DNA of 64,000 nt from Syntrophobacterales bacterium (GTDB taxonomy: Bacteria; Desulfobacterota; Desulfobaccia; Desulfobaccales; 0-14-0-80-60-11): assembly GCA_023229795.1 (NCBI GenBank), contig JALNYP010000001.1:1-64000 (forward strand), given 5' to 3'. The position numbers and the translations under genes were made by a program. The notes under the pieces were generated by a model, which searched no databases, was not told the origin of the DNA, and saw nothing but the letters and a program-made list of their open reading frames with translations. This document shows, piece after piece, positions 25,423-34,436 of the stretch; positions within the stretch are counted from its first letter, which is position 1; every line of letters begins with the position of its first letter.

Positions 25423-25908
25423 TTAGCGCCAACTCACCCGGTCCCCTACCCGGAGGCGGTACCGGTCGATAAAACCGGCAGGGACTTCGAGAATATAGTT
25501 TACCGGCTCAGGCGAAGTCAGATTCCCGGGGAAGTCCGCAGGCACGTTCCGGGTCAGGCCCGCGACGCGGCCGTGGGCGATCCAGATAAAGTCCAGGGGA
25601 AAATTCATGCCTCGCATGCAGAAGTGCTGGACCTGAAGCTCGGGCATGAAGAACAGCATACCCCGCCCGGCCGGGAGGTTGGGGCGGTGACTCAGGCCCA
25701 GATAGAGCTTAGCCGGAGTGCGCACCGCTTCGGCCTTGATTTTCACCTGGCCGACGCTTACCCAGAGATAAGGGTTGCCGTATTCGGAGAGGTCCGCTCC
25801 CGCGGCCGACGCGGTCCAAGCCAGCAGGGCGGCCAGGAGCAGGGCCGCCAGCATCAAGGGAAAGTTGGTTCGCGGGTGGTGGATGGTTACCTTGCAAGCC
25901 ACCCACAC
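25423..25908 (-). CDS. Exported DUF192 protein
   Basis: 161 residues. A hydrophobic segment (MLAALLLAALLAWTASAAGA, residues 19-38) resembles a cleavable signal peptide, so the protein is probably periplasmic. The mature part has DUF192 hallmarks: VRTPAKLYLGLSHRPNLPAGRGMLF, FCMRGMNFPLDFIWI and LEVPAGFIDRYRLRVGD in sequence (shown in parts here). The family is widespread with unknown biochemistry. The true start could be the internal Met at residue 19. It sits downstream of nothing obviously related and ends 95 bases before ahbB on the same strand. Confidence 0.87.
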   Translation of the reverse strand: MWVACKVTIHHPRTNFPLMLAALLLAALLAWTASAAGADLSEYGNPYLWVSVGQVKIKAEAVRTPAKLYLGLSHRPNLPAGRGMLFFMPELQVQHFCMRGMNFPLDFIWIAHGRVAGLTRNVPADFPGNLTSPEPVNYILEVPAGFIDRYRLRVGDRVSWR

Positions 25909-26151
25909 ATTTTACCGGATGTGGTGGAGGATGTCCAGGGAGGCGCTCGGGGCGCACTGGGGCGGGAAGGGGGCGCTACTCAGGGCAAAGGGAATCGGGA
26001 GGAGCACGGAGGCCCGCCCCACTAGACACGCCTCAAAGCCAGGCCGGCTTGATTCGGCCGGGGGGCGGGCGAAAAACGGGCGGGAATCAGCCGGTTGAGA
26101 GCTGGCGGAGAAGACTTGTAAAAATCCGAGAGACAGTGGTATCATAGCACT

Positions 26152-27105
26152 ATGGAAGAGGGCTTTACCCGCAAGGAAAAGCTGGTGGGAGTATTTCTCC
26201 TGGTGTTGGGAATCTTCACCATGGTGACTTTGCTGGTGATTGCCCAGGGCAAGGGCTGGTTCCAGCCCCAGCGGGTCTACCTGGTAAAATTCAAACAGGG
26301 CTACAACCTGCGCCAGGGTTCCCTGGTCGAGATGTTCAACACGGAGATCGGCAAGGTCTCCAATATGCGCATCGTGCAAACGCTGGGGCTGCCCCAGGTC
26401 GAGGTCACCGTTAAAGTCTACAAGGAATACGCCGACCTTATCCGGCAGGATTCCCTGGCGGAAGTGGTGAGCCCCACCCTCATCGGCAGCGAGTATCTCG
26501 ACATCAGCCCCGGCTCCCCGGGCTATCCCAAGCTCGAAGCCTATGGCACCATCCCCTCTCGGGAGCGCAAGTCCATGACGGAACACCTGGCCGAGCTCTT
26601 TAACCAGGAAAATATCCAGAAAATCAAGACCACCCTGAACAACCTGGCCCTGTTGAGCGAGCAGTTGAAAACCGACGAGAAGGCGGTGTTGGCCGCGGTA
26701 AACCATGCCAACCAGGTGCTGGTCAGTCTCACCGAGGCCCGGGGGACCATGGGAATGTTGCTCATGCAAAAGGATCTATATAACCGGATGATCCAAAATC
26801 TGGCCCACCTGGACCAGGTCCTGGTGGAAGCCAAGACCCTGACCGGCAATCTCAATCCCATGGCCGAAAACCTGCAAGTCTTCACCAAGTCCATGACCCT
26901 GCAATTGGAAACCGTGAAGGCGATCCTGGCGGACATCAAGAGCGGCAGCCAGGACTTTCCCGGCCTGATGCAGGCGGCCACCGAGACGGCGCAGAGCAGC
27001 AAGGAAGTGATGGATGCCATCAAGGCCAATCCCCTGATCCGCCTCACGGCGCCCAAAGCGCCTCAGAGTCAAACCATCCATGTGGAACCGCGGACCCTAC
27101 CTTAG
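26152..27105 (+). CDS. MlaD/MCE-domain phospholipid transport protein
   Basis: 317 residues. One N-terminal membrane helix (GVFLLVLGIFTMVTLLVIA) anchors the protein in the inner membrane, followed by a single MCE domain (about 38-115; VKFKQGYNLRQGSLVEMFN) and a long helical C-terminal region (about 130-300) predicted to form coiled coil. MlaD-type proteins form hexameric rings that carry lipids between the membranes. The MlaE permease and MlaF ATPase are not next to it, unlike in typical mla operons. The stop overlaps by 26 bases a TPR lipoprotein gene, which is likely its partner. No clear ribosome binding site precedes the ATG; a leaderless mRNA is possible. Confidence 0.88.
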   Translation: MEEGFTRKEKLVGVFLLVLGIFTMVTLLVIAQGKGWFQPQRVYLVKFKQGYNLRQGSLVEMFNTEIGKVSNMRIVQTLGLPQVEVTVKVYKEYADLIRQDSLAEVVSPTLIGSEYLDISPGSPGYPKLEAYGTIPSRERKSMTEHLAELFNQENIQKIKTTLNNLALLSEQLKTDEKAVLAAVNHANQVLVSLTEARGTMGMLLMQKDLYNRMIQNLAHLDQVLVEAKTLTGNLNPMAENLQVFTKSMTLQLETVKAILADIKSGSQDFPGLMQAATETAQSSKEVMDAIKANPLIRLTAPKAPQSQTIHVEPRTLP

Positions 27106-28000
27106 CCGCTGGGCCCGGCTCGGGCTGGCGGTCCTGTGCCTGGCCGGCTGCGCCGGCAAACCGGAGCCGTTTGCCCAGCAGGTGCAGCGGATCAACGAGG
27201 TCTCCATCCAGGGGGACCAGAAGTTCTCCCAGGGAGACCTGAAGCGGGCCAACCGGGACTTTTCCCGGGCTCTGGCCATGAGCCGGGCGGTGGATTATCC
27301 CCAGGGTGCGGCCCAACAGCTCAATAACCTGGGGGCGGTGGCCCTGGACGACGGGGACCTGAAGCAGGCCCGGGAAAGCTTTACCCGGGCCTACGACCTG
27401 AACCGGGACCTGGGGCAGTGGGCCGCAGCCAGCATCAACCAGGCCAACCTGGCCACCGTGGCCCAGAAGGAAGGCAATCCCGGGGCAGTCTCCCAGCATC
27501 TCCTGGCGGCGCAGGAAGCGGCCCAGCAGTCCCGGAACTATCAGGCCGTGGGGAGGGTCTTCCTCCAGTGGGCCGGTTTTTATTTAGACCAGGGTGATCC
27601 GGCCGCAGCCCAGGATATGCTCAACCGGGCGGCACCGCTAGCCACCACGCCGGCCCTCAAGGGCACCCTTTTTCATCACCAGGGCCGCCTCGCTCTGGCC
27701 CGGGGGGATACGGCCCAAGCCCTGGAGAGGTTCACCCTGGCCCTCAGTACGGACCGGACCATCCTGGACCGGGCCGCCATGGCCGGAGACCTGTATTACC
27801 TGGGCGAGACGCATCGGACCCGGGGGGATTTGCCCCAGGCCTGGGAATACTACGCCCGGGCCTTTGACGTGTATGCCGGTTTGGGGCGCAAGTCTCAACT
27901 GGACCGGTGTCTGAAGCGGCTCAAGGAAGTCAATAACCAGGGGGGCCTGGGCCGCTCTCTGGAGAGATTTGAAAAGCTGACCAAACCCGGGAGTTCCTGA
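27080..28000 (+). CDS. Tetratricopeptide-repeat lipoprotein
   Basis: 306 residues. An N-terminal lipoprotein signal ends in the lipobox LAGC with Cys24 as the lipidation site. The rest is about six TPR-like helical pairs (for example ALAMSRAVDYPQGAAQQLNN, ARESFTRAYDLNRDLGQWAA and YLGETHRTRGDLPQAWEYYA). It is probably anchored in the periplasm facing side of the outer membrane and binds a protein partner. Its start lies inside the 3' end of the MlaD gene, so translation is coupled and a role in the same lipid transport process is a reasonable inference, not shown by sequence. Confidence 0.88.
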   Translation: MWNRGPYLSRWARLGLAVLCLAGCAGKPEPFAQQVQRINEVSIQGDQKFSQGDLKRANRDFSRALAMSRAVDYPQGAAQQLNNLGAVALDDGDLKQARESFTRAYDLNRDLGQWAAASINQANLATVAQKEGNPGAVSQHLLAAQEAAQQSRNYQAVGRVFLQWAGFYLDQGDPAAAQDMLNRAAPLATTPALKGTLFHHQGRLALARGDTAQALERFTLALSTDRTILDRAAMAGDLYYLGETHRTRGDLPQAWEYYARAFDVYAGLGRKSQLDRCLKRLKEVNNQGGLGRSLERFEKLTKPGSS

Positions 28001-28283
28001 GGTTCCCGGCCAGCCGAGGGGCGAGTATCCCGGGGATTTGCAGCAAATTGATTCACCCATCTCTGTTGTGCTATTAATCTCGATAAACGGGAATTTTTGC
28101 TGACCGGGCCGGTATCTGCGGTTTAGCTGCGGAAAGGAGGTTCAGAGGAATAATTTCGGGAAGGAGGGCAAGCCGTGTAATCTCGGTCTGAATTAACCCT
28201 GAACTCGGAGCAACAAGCATTATTAACCTTAACTTCCGGAAAATTGGGAGGCCGATTACGAATACAAGAGGATGGGGATTCAG
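28001..28283. other. Intergenic leader of cstA
   Basis: About 280 bases with no gene. It contains two Shine-Dalgarno-like AAGGAGG motifs (near 28135 and 28161) that are not followed by open frames of note. The promoter of cstA should be here. Confidence 0.4.
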
Positions 28284-30095
28284 ATGAATGCATTAACCCT
28301 GGTTTTCATTGCATTGTGCGTCTTTGTCCTGGGCTACCGGTTTTATGGCATGTTTATCGCCAAAAATGTCCTGCAGCTCAAAGTGGAAAGGCTGACGCCG
28401 GCCGTCAAACTGGCCGATGGTCACGATTATGTCAAAACCAATAAATACGTGCTGTTCGGGCACCATTTCGCGGCCATTGCCGCGGCCGGGCCGCTCTTAG
28501 GACCGGTCCTGGCGGCCCAGTTCGGTTACCTGCCCGGCGCGCTCTGGATTATTATCGGCTGTGTAATAGCCGGGGCCGTGCACGATATGGTCATCCTCTT
28601 CGCCTCAGTCCGGCATAAGGGGCAAAGCCTGGCCAACATCGCGTCGAAAGAAATTAATTCGACCATTGGCGGCGTGGCCTCGGTGGCCGTGCTGTTCATC
28701 CTGATTCTCACTCTGGCGGGGCTGTCCATCGCGGTGGTCAACGCCATGTTTTCCAGCCCCTGGGCTACGTTCACGGTCTTTTCCACCATGCCCATCGCCA
28801 TCCTGATGGGAATTTATCTGCACGTCTGGCGGCATGATGATGTGCTGGGAGCCAGTATTATCGGGGTGGTGCTCCTGTTCGCGGCGGTAATCGCCGGCCC
28901 GTACGTCGTGGCCAATCCCACGTTAGCCTCCTGGTTCACCTTATCCAAGAATCAAATCGCCATTATTATCCCCATATACGGGTTTGTGGCCTCGGCCTTG
29001 CCGGTCTGGCTGTTACTCTGCCCTCGCGATTACCTCTCCACCTATCTCAAGATCGGCACCATCGCCATGCTGGCCATCGGCATCGCCTTTATGCGGCCGA
29101 CCTTATTGATGGAACCGATAACCAAGTTTGTCGGCGGCGGCGGCCCCGTCATTCCCGGCGCGGTCTTTCCCTTCGTCTTCATTACCATTGCCTGCGGGGC
29201 CTTATCCGGATTCCATGCCATTATCGGGACCGGCACCACTCCCAAGATGATCGGCAGTGAACGGGACGTCTTGTTCATCGGCTATGGAGGCATGCTGCTG
29301 GAAGGTTTTGTGGCGATCATGGCTCTGATTGCCGCCTGCGTGTTGGTGCCCGCGGATTACTTCGCCATCAACGCGGCGCCCGCGGTATTCGCCAAGCTCG
29401 GCATGACCCCGGTAAACATTGCCCATCTCTCCAAAGAGGTCGGAGAAAACATTCAGGGGCGGCCGGGCGGCGCAGTCTCCCTGGCCGTCGGCATGGCGTA
29501 CATCTTTGACAACATCCCGGTGGTGAAAGGCCTCATGGCCTACTGGTATCATTTTGCCATCATGTTCGAAGCCGTATTTATCCTCACCGCGGTGGATACC
29601 GGGACCCGGGTCGGCAGGTTCTTTCTCCAGGAAATGGTGGGCAAATACATTCCCAAGTTCGCCGAAAAGAGATGGATGCCCGGCATTATCATTACCAGCG
29701 CGGTCTTCAGCTTTTTCTGGGGCTACCTGGTCTATACCGGCAATATCTCCACCATCTGGCCCTTGTTCGGCATGAGCAACCAGCTCCTGGCTTCGAGCGC
29801 CCTCATTATCGGCACCACTATGATCATGCGGATGGACAAGGTCAAGTATGCCTGGATAACGGCCGTGCCAGGGGTGCTCATGGCCTTCATCACCATGTAC
29901 GCCGGCTACCTGAATGTGGCCAATAACTTTATCCCCAAGAAGTTGTGGCTGCTCACGGTCTTAAACATCACCATCATGGTCCTCATGGCCATTGTCTTTG
30001 TGGGAGCCATTAAGAAGTGGCTCGAACTGCTGAAGATCAAGACCACGGTGAAGGATGCGTACGGAGAAAAGGTCCTGGAAATAGTGCCGGAATAA
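28284..30095 (+). CDS. cstA: CstA-family carbon starvation/pyruvate transporter
   Basis: 603 residues with 15 or more hydrophobic segments. The N-terminal block (GYRFYGMFIAKNV, GHHFAAIAAAGPLLGPVLAA) and the region LSGFHAIIGTGTTPKMIG are characteristic of the CstA/BtsT family of peptide or pyruvate transporters. It is shorter than E. coli CstA (about 700 residues), as in the compact subgroup. ATG at 28284 is favoured over 28272 because a purine-rich GGGG lies at a better distance, although both are in frame. A UspA gene follows, which fits a starvation response. Substrate is unverified. Confidence 0.9.
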   Translation: MNALTLVFIALCVFVLGYRFYGMFIAKNVLQLKVERLTPAVKLADGHDYVKTNKYVLFGHHFAAIAAAGPLLGPVLAAQFGYLPGALWIIIGCVIAGAVHDMVILFASVRHKGQSLANIASKEINSTIGGVASVAVLFILILTLAGLSIAVVNAMFSSPWATFTVFSTMPIAILMGIYLHVWRHDDVLGASIIGVVLLFAAVIAGPYVVANPTLASWFTLSKNQIAIIIPIYGFVASALPVWLLLCPRDYLSTYLKIGTIAMLAIGIAFMRPTLLMEPITKFVGGGGPVIPGAVFPFVFITIACGALSGFHAIIGTGTTPKMIGSERDVLFIGYGGMLLEGFVAIMALIAACVLVPADYFAINAAPAVFAKLGMTPVNIAHLSKEVGENIQGRPGGAVSLAVGMAYIFDNIPVVKGLMAYWYHFAIMFEAVFILTAVDTGTRVGRFFLQEMVGKYIPKFAEKRWMPGIIITSAVFSFFWGYLVYTGNISTIWPLFGMSNQLLASSALIIGTTMIMRMDKVKYAWITAVPGVLMAFITMYAGYLNVANNFIPKKLWLLTVLNITIMVLMAIVFVGAIKKWLELLKIKTTVKDAYGEKVLEIVPE

Positions 30096-30159
30096 GGCGG
30101 GCGGAGCGCTTCCAGTACTCGTGAAAGCCTTTCGCACGTTCGATGAGGAGGAGAAGGTC

Positions 30160-30630
30160 ATGTTTAAGAAGGTTTTGGTGCCCTTGGATGGCTCGGAACT
30201 GGCGGCGCAAATCCTGCCCCAGGTAGAGACGCTGGCCAAGCAGGTGAAGGCTGCGGTGACCCTGCTGACCGTGGGCTCATCCAATATTTGTGAGGGCGAG
30301 GGGGCGCCGGCCGCGCCGGCGTGTCCCGAACTCCCCATAGGCAGGTATCTGGAACAAACCGCCGCCAAGCTGCGGGCCGAAGGGCTGGAGGCGAACTGGG
30401 TCTATATACAGGGGCAGCCGGCGCAGGAGATCGTCATGTATGCCGATGCCAACGATTATGACCTTATCGCCATCGCCTCCCACGGTGGGGGCGAGTTCGA
30501 CTGGCTCCTGGGCAGCGTGGCCAAAAAAGTCCTGGCCCACGCCACGGTAGACGTGCTGTTGTGGCGGGTGGCGCAGTCTAAACCGCCGACCCTGAAAAGC
30601 GAGATGTTTTACTCGCTGCAGACGCCCTAA
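30160..30630 (+). CDS. uspA: Universal stress protein
   Basis: 156 residues of the UspA superfamily. The fold begins FKKVLVPLDGSELAAQILPQ and has the ATP-binding signature split as IASHGGGEFDWLLGSVAKKVLAHA, close to the G-x2-G-x9-G(S/T) pattern. The AGGAGGAG site just upstream of 30160 sets the start; a GTG 39 bases earlier would add unlikely residues. It follows cstA by 64 bases and ends at a strong terminator, so the two form a short starvation-related transcript. Confidence 0.92.
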   Translation: MFKKVLVPLDGSELAAQILPQVETLAKQVKAAVTLLTVGSSNICEGEGAPAAPACPELPIGRYLEQTAAKLRAEGLEANWVYIQGQPAQEIVMYADANDYDLIAIASHGGGEFDWLLGSVAKKVLAHATVDVLLWRVAQSKPPTLKSEMFYSLQTP

Positions 30631-30654
30631 ATCTCAGCGATCCGACTTCTTGGC

Positions 30655-30687
30655 GCCCCCGGAGGCTCGTTTCCGGGGGCTTTTTTT
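30655..30687 (+). terminator. Intrinsic terminator after uspA
   Basis: GCCCCCGGA pairs with TCCGGGGGC over nine positions with an 8-base loop and is followed directly by seven T. This closes the cstA-uspA transcript. Confidence 0.92.
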
Positions 30688-30772
30688 CACAAGGGAGCGC
30701 CGCCAACAGAAAAATGATAAATTAACCAGAAAGGGAATTTTTCCCTGGTTATCACCTTGCAAAGGACTGATC

Positions 30773-31795
30773 ATGAACTTAGCGGAGTTGCGGGAAAACG
30801 CTAAAGAAAAACTGAAGGGTTATTGCCGGGTCTGCCCGGTGTGTAACGGCCGGGCCTGCGCCGGCGAAGTGCCGGGCATGGGCGGCGCCGGGACCGGCGC
30901 GGCGTTTGCTGCCAACCTGGAGGCCTTGAGCCGCTATCGCTTCAATATGCGGACCTTGCATGACGTCAAGGCGCCCGACACCTCCTTGACGCTGTGGGGG
31001 GAGACGCTGGGTATGCCCATCCTGGCCGCGCCCATGACGGGGGTCGCTTACAATATGGGCGGCAAAATCTCGGAAGAGGGGTTCCTCCAGGAGATTATCG
31101 CCGGCTCGCTCCTGGCCGGGACCCTGGGCATGTCCGGCGACGGCGCCGATCCGGAGATGTATAACGGCGGCTTGAAGGCCATTGCCGCGCATCAGGGCAA
31201 AGGCATTCCCGTGGCCAAACCCCGGGCCCAGGCGGAGGCCGTTAAATATCTGAAGGGTGCGGAAGAGGCCGGGGCTTTGGCGGTGGGCATGGATATCGAC
31301 GGCGCCGGCCTGATTACCATGGCGCTCAAAGGCCAACCCGTCGGTCCCAAGAGTTTTGACGAGATTAAGGAACTGATCGCCTCGACCCGGCTGCCGTTTA
31401 TCCTCAAGGGGGTCATGACCCCGGAGGAAGCGGAGATGGGCCTGGCCGCGGGGGCCGCGGCCATCGTGGTCTCCAACCATGGGGGGCGGGTGCTCGATCA
31501 CACCCCGGGAGCCGCGGAGGTCCTGCCCCGGATTGCCGCCCGGGTCGAGGGCCGAATGCTGATTTTTGCCGACGGCGGGGTGCGCTCCGGCAGCGACGTG
31601 CTCAAGCTCCTGGCCCTGGGGGCCGATGCGGTGCTGGTGGGGCGGCCGCTGGTGATCGGGGTCCTGGGCGGCGGCCGGGAAGGGGTGGCCTTTCTGCTCA
31701 ACAAACTGAAAAATGAGCTGATCCAGGCGATGCTGTTGACCGGCACCGCGTCGGTCAAAACGGTGTCCCGGGCTATTCTCTATGACGGTGATTAA
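30773..31795 (+). CDS. FMN-dependent alpha-hydroxy acid dehydrogenase
   Basis: 340 residues with a TIM barrel. KGVMTPEEAEMGLAAGA, IVVSNHGGRVLDHTPG (with the catalytic His) and DGGVRSGSDVLKLLALGADAVLVGRP (FMN phosphate site, quoted in part) are hallmarks of the L-lactate/glycolate oxidase family. Unusually the N-terminus has four Cys in CRVCPVCNGRAC, a form common in anaerobes' homologues and suggestive of a metal or Fe-S site. The start at 30773 is used because homologues begin near LAELRENAKEKLKGYC. It lies behind the uspA terminator and is probably transcribed alone. Substrate is unknown. Confidence 0.88.
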   Translation: MNLAELRENAKEKLKGYCRVCPVCNGRACAGEVPGMGGAGTGAAFAANLEALSRYRFNMRTLHDVKAPDTSLTLWGETLGMPILAAPMTGVAYNMGGKISEEGFLQEIIAGSLLAGTLGMSGDGADPEMYNGGLKAIAAHQGKGIPVAKPRAQAEAVKYLKGAEEAGALAVGMDIDGAGLITMALKGQPVGPKSFDEIKELIASTRLPFILKGVMTPEEAEMGLAAGAAAIVVSNHGGRVLDHTPGAAEVLPRIAARVEGRMLIFADGGVRSGSDVLKLLALGADAVLVGRPLVIGVLGGGREGVAFLLNKLKNELIQAMLLTGTASVKTVSRAILYDGD

Positions 31796-31917
31796 TACCG
31801 AGTGGTAATCAAATAGTGGTACAGGCGTCTCGCCTATGCAGGCGCGTGCTTTCGCCTGCGGCTACAAAAATAGCCTTTGAAACGCAACTTGAGAACTCTG
31901 CGAAAGTCCCCTCACCT

Positions 31918-31997
31918 GTCATTCTGAGGGAGCGAAGCGACCGAAGAATCTCTTAAATACAATGAAATACGAGATCCTTCGCTTCGCTCAGGATGAC
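31918..31997. repeat. REP-like inverted repeat
   Basis: GTCATTCTGAGGGAGCGAAG and the right arm CTTCGCTTCGCTCAGGATGAC-like sequence face each other around a short A/T-rich centre (arms imperfect, about 30 bases). It is a known type of dispersed hairpin, found here between a plus-strand and a minus-strand gene end. A related relic is seen near 38745-38787. Confidence 0.8.
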
Positions 31998-32055
31998 AAA
32001 ATGGCTTTTCGTCTCAACTCGATATAAGCAGGCCGGGAATGGCCGGGCGTGAGGA

Positions 32056-33060
32056 TCAGGGCGGGGTTATCCCCGGCCTTTTTTTTTGGCCGCGGGCCGC
32101 GAGGCAAGGCTCGGGTTCGCACTGGGGCGGCAATTCACTCAGATCAGCGGGGTGGCTCAAGGTCCGGGTCAGATGGCCCAGGGGAATGATCAGGACGTAA
32201 TAGGGAATCAGGTAGAGGGCAGCCACCACTGAAGTGAGGGGATCGTTGAAATAAGTGCCCAACACGATGACCAGGACGTTATTGATCCAACCCAAGGCCC
32301 CGGCCGCGGCGATCCGCTCGTAAGGCGGGCTGGAGCGGAACAGGAGCAACCCGGCTCCGGCCATAAACGCGGCCAGCCCGAAGCCCACCAGCACCGAAAT
32401 CACCACCTTGGTATGATGCTCGATGAGGAAAGGGGCGTAAAGGCCGAAGGCCCCCAGGTTCATGGCGGCAAATAACGCCAGGGAAATGGGGTAGGACTGT
32501 TTATCCACCCACTCCGTCAGCCTGGGCAACCAGCGCCGCACCACCACCGAAGCCACCAGCGGCACAAAGATCAGGGCCATCAAAAAGCCGGTGAGGCTCA
32601 GCAGGTCGAAATGCAGTTCCCGGCCGATGAGGACTTTGATCATCAGCGGCAGGGTCAAGGGCAACGACAGCGTGGTGATCACGGTCATGGCCAGGACCAA
32701 CGGGATGCTGGCACCGACGAACCCGGAAAAAAAGGAGGCGGACAGACCGGTGGAGACCCCGGCCAGGAGGATCAGAGCCAGGGTATAGTCCGGGAGCAGG
32801 TGGATAACCACGACAAAGACGATCAGCGGCAGCACGACCAGCTTGGTCAGGACCAGGAGGCCCATCTTAACCGGATATTGACGCACGGTGCGCCAGATAT
32901 CCGGCGGGAACACCTTAAGGAAGGCCAGGAAGAGCAGGCCCATGAGGACTTCGGACAGATAGGCGCCAAAGGGGCGGCTCCAGGCGGGCCAGGCGACGCC
33001 TGCCACCATGCTGCTGGAGACCACAACCAGAAGAACGATATCTTTCAGTCTGAGTTTCAA
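32056..33060 (-). CDS. BASS-family (bile acid:sodium symporter-like) transporter
   Basis: 334 residues with nine or ten hydrophobic segments. The layout, LAGVSTGLSASFFSGFVGASIPLVL in the crossover region and GALGWINNVLVIVLG near the end, fits the sodium-dependent bile acid/anion transporter family (arsenical Acr3-like fold). The Cys-rich C-terminal tail (CEPEPCLAARGQKKRPG) is not typical. The substrate is unknown; bacterial members carry small organic anions such as pantoate or pyruvate. It stands alone on the minus strand. Confidence 0.85.
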   Translation of the reverse strand: MKLRLKDIVLLVVVSSSMVAGVAWPAWSRPFGAYLSEVLMGLLFLAFLKVFPPDIWRTVRQYPVKMGLLVLTKLVVLPLIVFVVVIHLLPDYTLALILLAGVSTGLSASFFSGFVGASIPLVLAMTVITTLSLPLTLPLMIKVLIGRELHFDLLSLTGFLMALIFVPLVASVVVRRWLPRLTEWVDKQSYPISLALFAAMNLGAFGLYAPFLIEHHTKVVISVLVGFGLAAFMAGAGLLLFRSSPPYERIAAAGALGWINNVLVIVLGTYFNDPLTSVVAALYLIPYYVLIIPLGHLTRTLSHPADLSELPPQCEPEPCLAARGQKKRPGITPP

Positions 33061-33258
33061 GGCGATGACAGTTCTGAATTATTGGCGAAAACGCCGCGGC
33101 GCAGCCGGAAAAGGCATGGCCCCCGGCCTGACCATCTTAAAAAGATATCATGTTTGAGAAAATGTTGCTTGTCTCGGGAAGGGGTGGCGGGAGGCGAGGC
33201 GGCCCGGCTCAGGCGGCGAAATTGGTGCTTGCGGATGGGCAGGCAATAACCTCAATTT

Positions 33259-34272
33259 TTACGCTTCTCTCACCACCAGCACTGCGGCGCCATGGATCCG
33301 GCCGCGGCGGAGGTCTTCCAGGGCCTCGTTGGCCGCCTCCAGGGGGAAGGTTTGGACCTCGGTTTTGACAGGCACTTGGGGGGCGAGGGCCAGAAACTCC
33401 TCGCCGTCGGCCCGGGTGAGGTTGGCCACCGAGCGCACCACCCGTTCGCCCCAGAGGATATCGTAGGGAAAGGAAGGGATGTCGCTCATGTGGATGCCGC
33501 CGCTGACCACGACCCCGCCTTTGGCCGAGGCTCTCAGGGCCGCGGGGATGAGGGCGCCGACGGGGGCGAAGATAATCGAGGCGTCCAGTTCCTCCGGGGG
33601 CTGCTCATCGGAGCTGCCGGCCCAGACCGCGCCCAGGCGGCGGGCGAACTCCTGGGTTTCGGTATCCCCGGCCCGGGTGAAGGCATAGACCTGCTTGCCC
33701 TGGTACACCGCGATCTGGATGGTGATATGGGCCGCGGCCCCGAAGCCGTAAATCCCCAGCCGCGGGCCGGCGTCCTGGGCCATGCGGTAGGAGCGGTAGC
33801 CGATGAGGCCGGCGCACAGGAGCGGCGCGGCTTCGGCGTCGGGGTAAGACGGGGGCAGGGGGAAACTGTAGCGCTGGTCGGCCACGGTGTATTCGGCGTA
33901 ACCGCCGTCCAGGGTATAGCCGGTGAAGCGGGGGTGATCGCAGAGATTTTCCCGGCCCTGGCGGCAGTAGCGGCAGGTGCCGTCGGTGTGGCCCAGCCAC
34001 GGCACCCCGATGCGGTCGCCCGCCTTGAACTGGCTAACCTGAGCACTGGGGGCCGCCACCGTGCCCACGATTTCGTGCCCCAGGATCAGGGGCAGCTTGG
34101 GGTGGGGCAGTTCTCCATCGAGGACGTGGAGGTCGGTGCGGCACACGCCACAGGCATGGACCCGGATAAGGACCTGTTCAGGGCCCGGCGCCGGTACCGG
34201 GACTTCCTGCAATTGGAGAGGCCGGCCGGGTTTTTCGAGCACCATGGCCCGCATGGTTTTTGGCGTTGTCAT
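33259..34272 (-). CDS. Zinc-dependent alcohol dehydrogenase family protein
   Basis: 337 residues of the MDR family. The catalytic zinc site is CGVCRTDLH (Cys), GHEIVG (His) and a later Cys/Asp; the NAD-binding loop is IYGFGAAAHITIQIA. The structural-zinc lobe reads LGHTDGTCRYCRQGRENLC, where one of the four usual Cys is Asp, so this zinc site may be weakened. Family members oxidise short alcohols or aldehydes. ATG at 34272 is used, behind a GGGGGTG site, rather than the GTG at 34281. It is followed by a nonrelated transporter with a 200-base gap. Confidence 0.88.
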   Translation of the reverse strand: MTTPKTMRAMVLEKPGRPLQLQEVPVPAPGPEQVLIRVHACGVCRTDLHVLDGELPHPKLPLILGHEIVGTVAAPSAQVSQFKAGDRIGVPWLGHTDGTCRYCRQGRENLCDHPRFTGYTLDGGYAEYTVADQRYSFPLPPSYPDAEAAPLLCAGLIGYRSYRMAQDAGPRLGIYGFGAAAHITIQIAVYQGKQVYAFTRAGDTETQEFARRLGAVWAGSSDEQPPEELDASIIFAPVGALIPAALRASAKGGVVVSGGIHMSDIPSFPYDILWGERVVRSVANLTRADGEEFLALAPQVPVKTEVQTFPLEAANEALEDLRRGRIHGAAVLVVREA

Positions 34273-34436
34273 GGTCAGCACCCCCAGGATAAAGCTTAGC
34301 TGGAATAGTTAGCGGGATAACGCGCCTGGATCAGGCGGCATCAGGCCTATCCAAACCATAAGAATTATGGCGGACCGGTTCAAGGTGGCAAGCGGCGACT
34401 ATTTGGGCAGGGGTCTCAATCCAGCTTAAATCTTTA

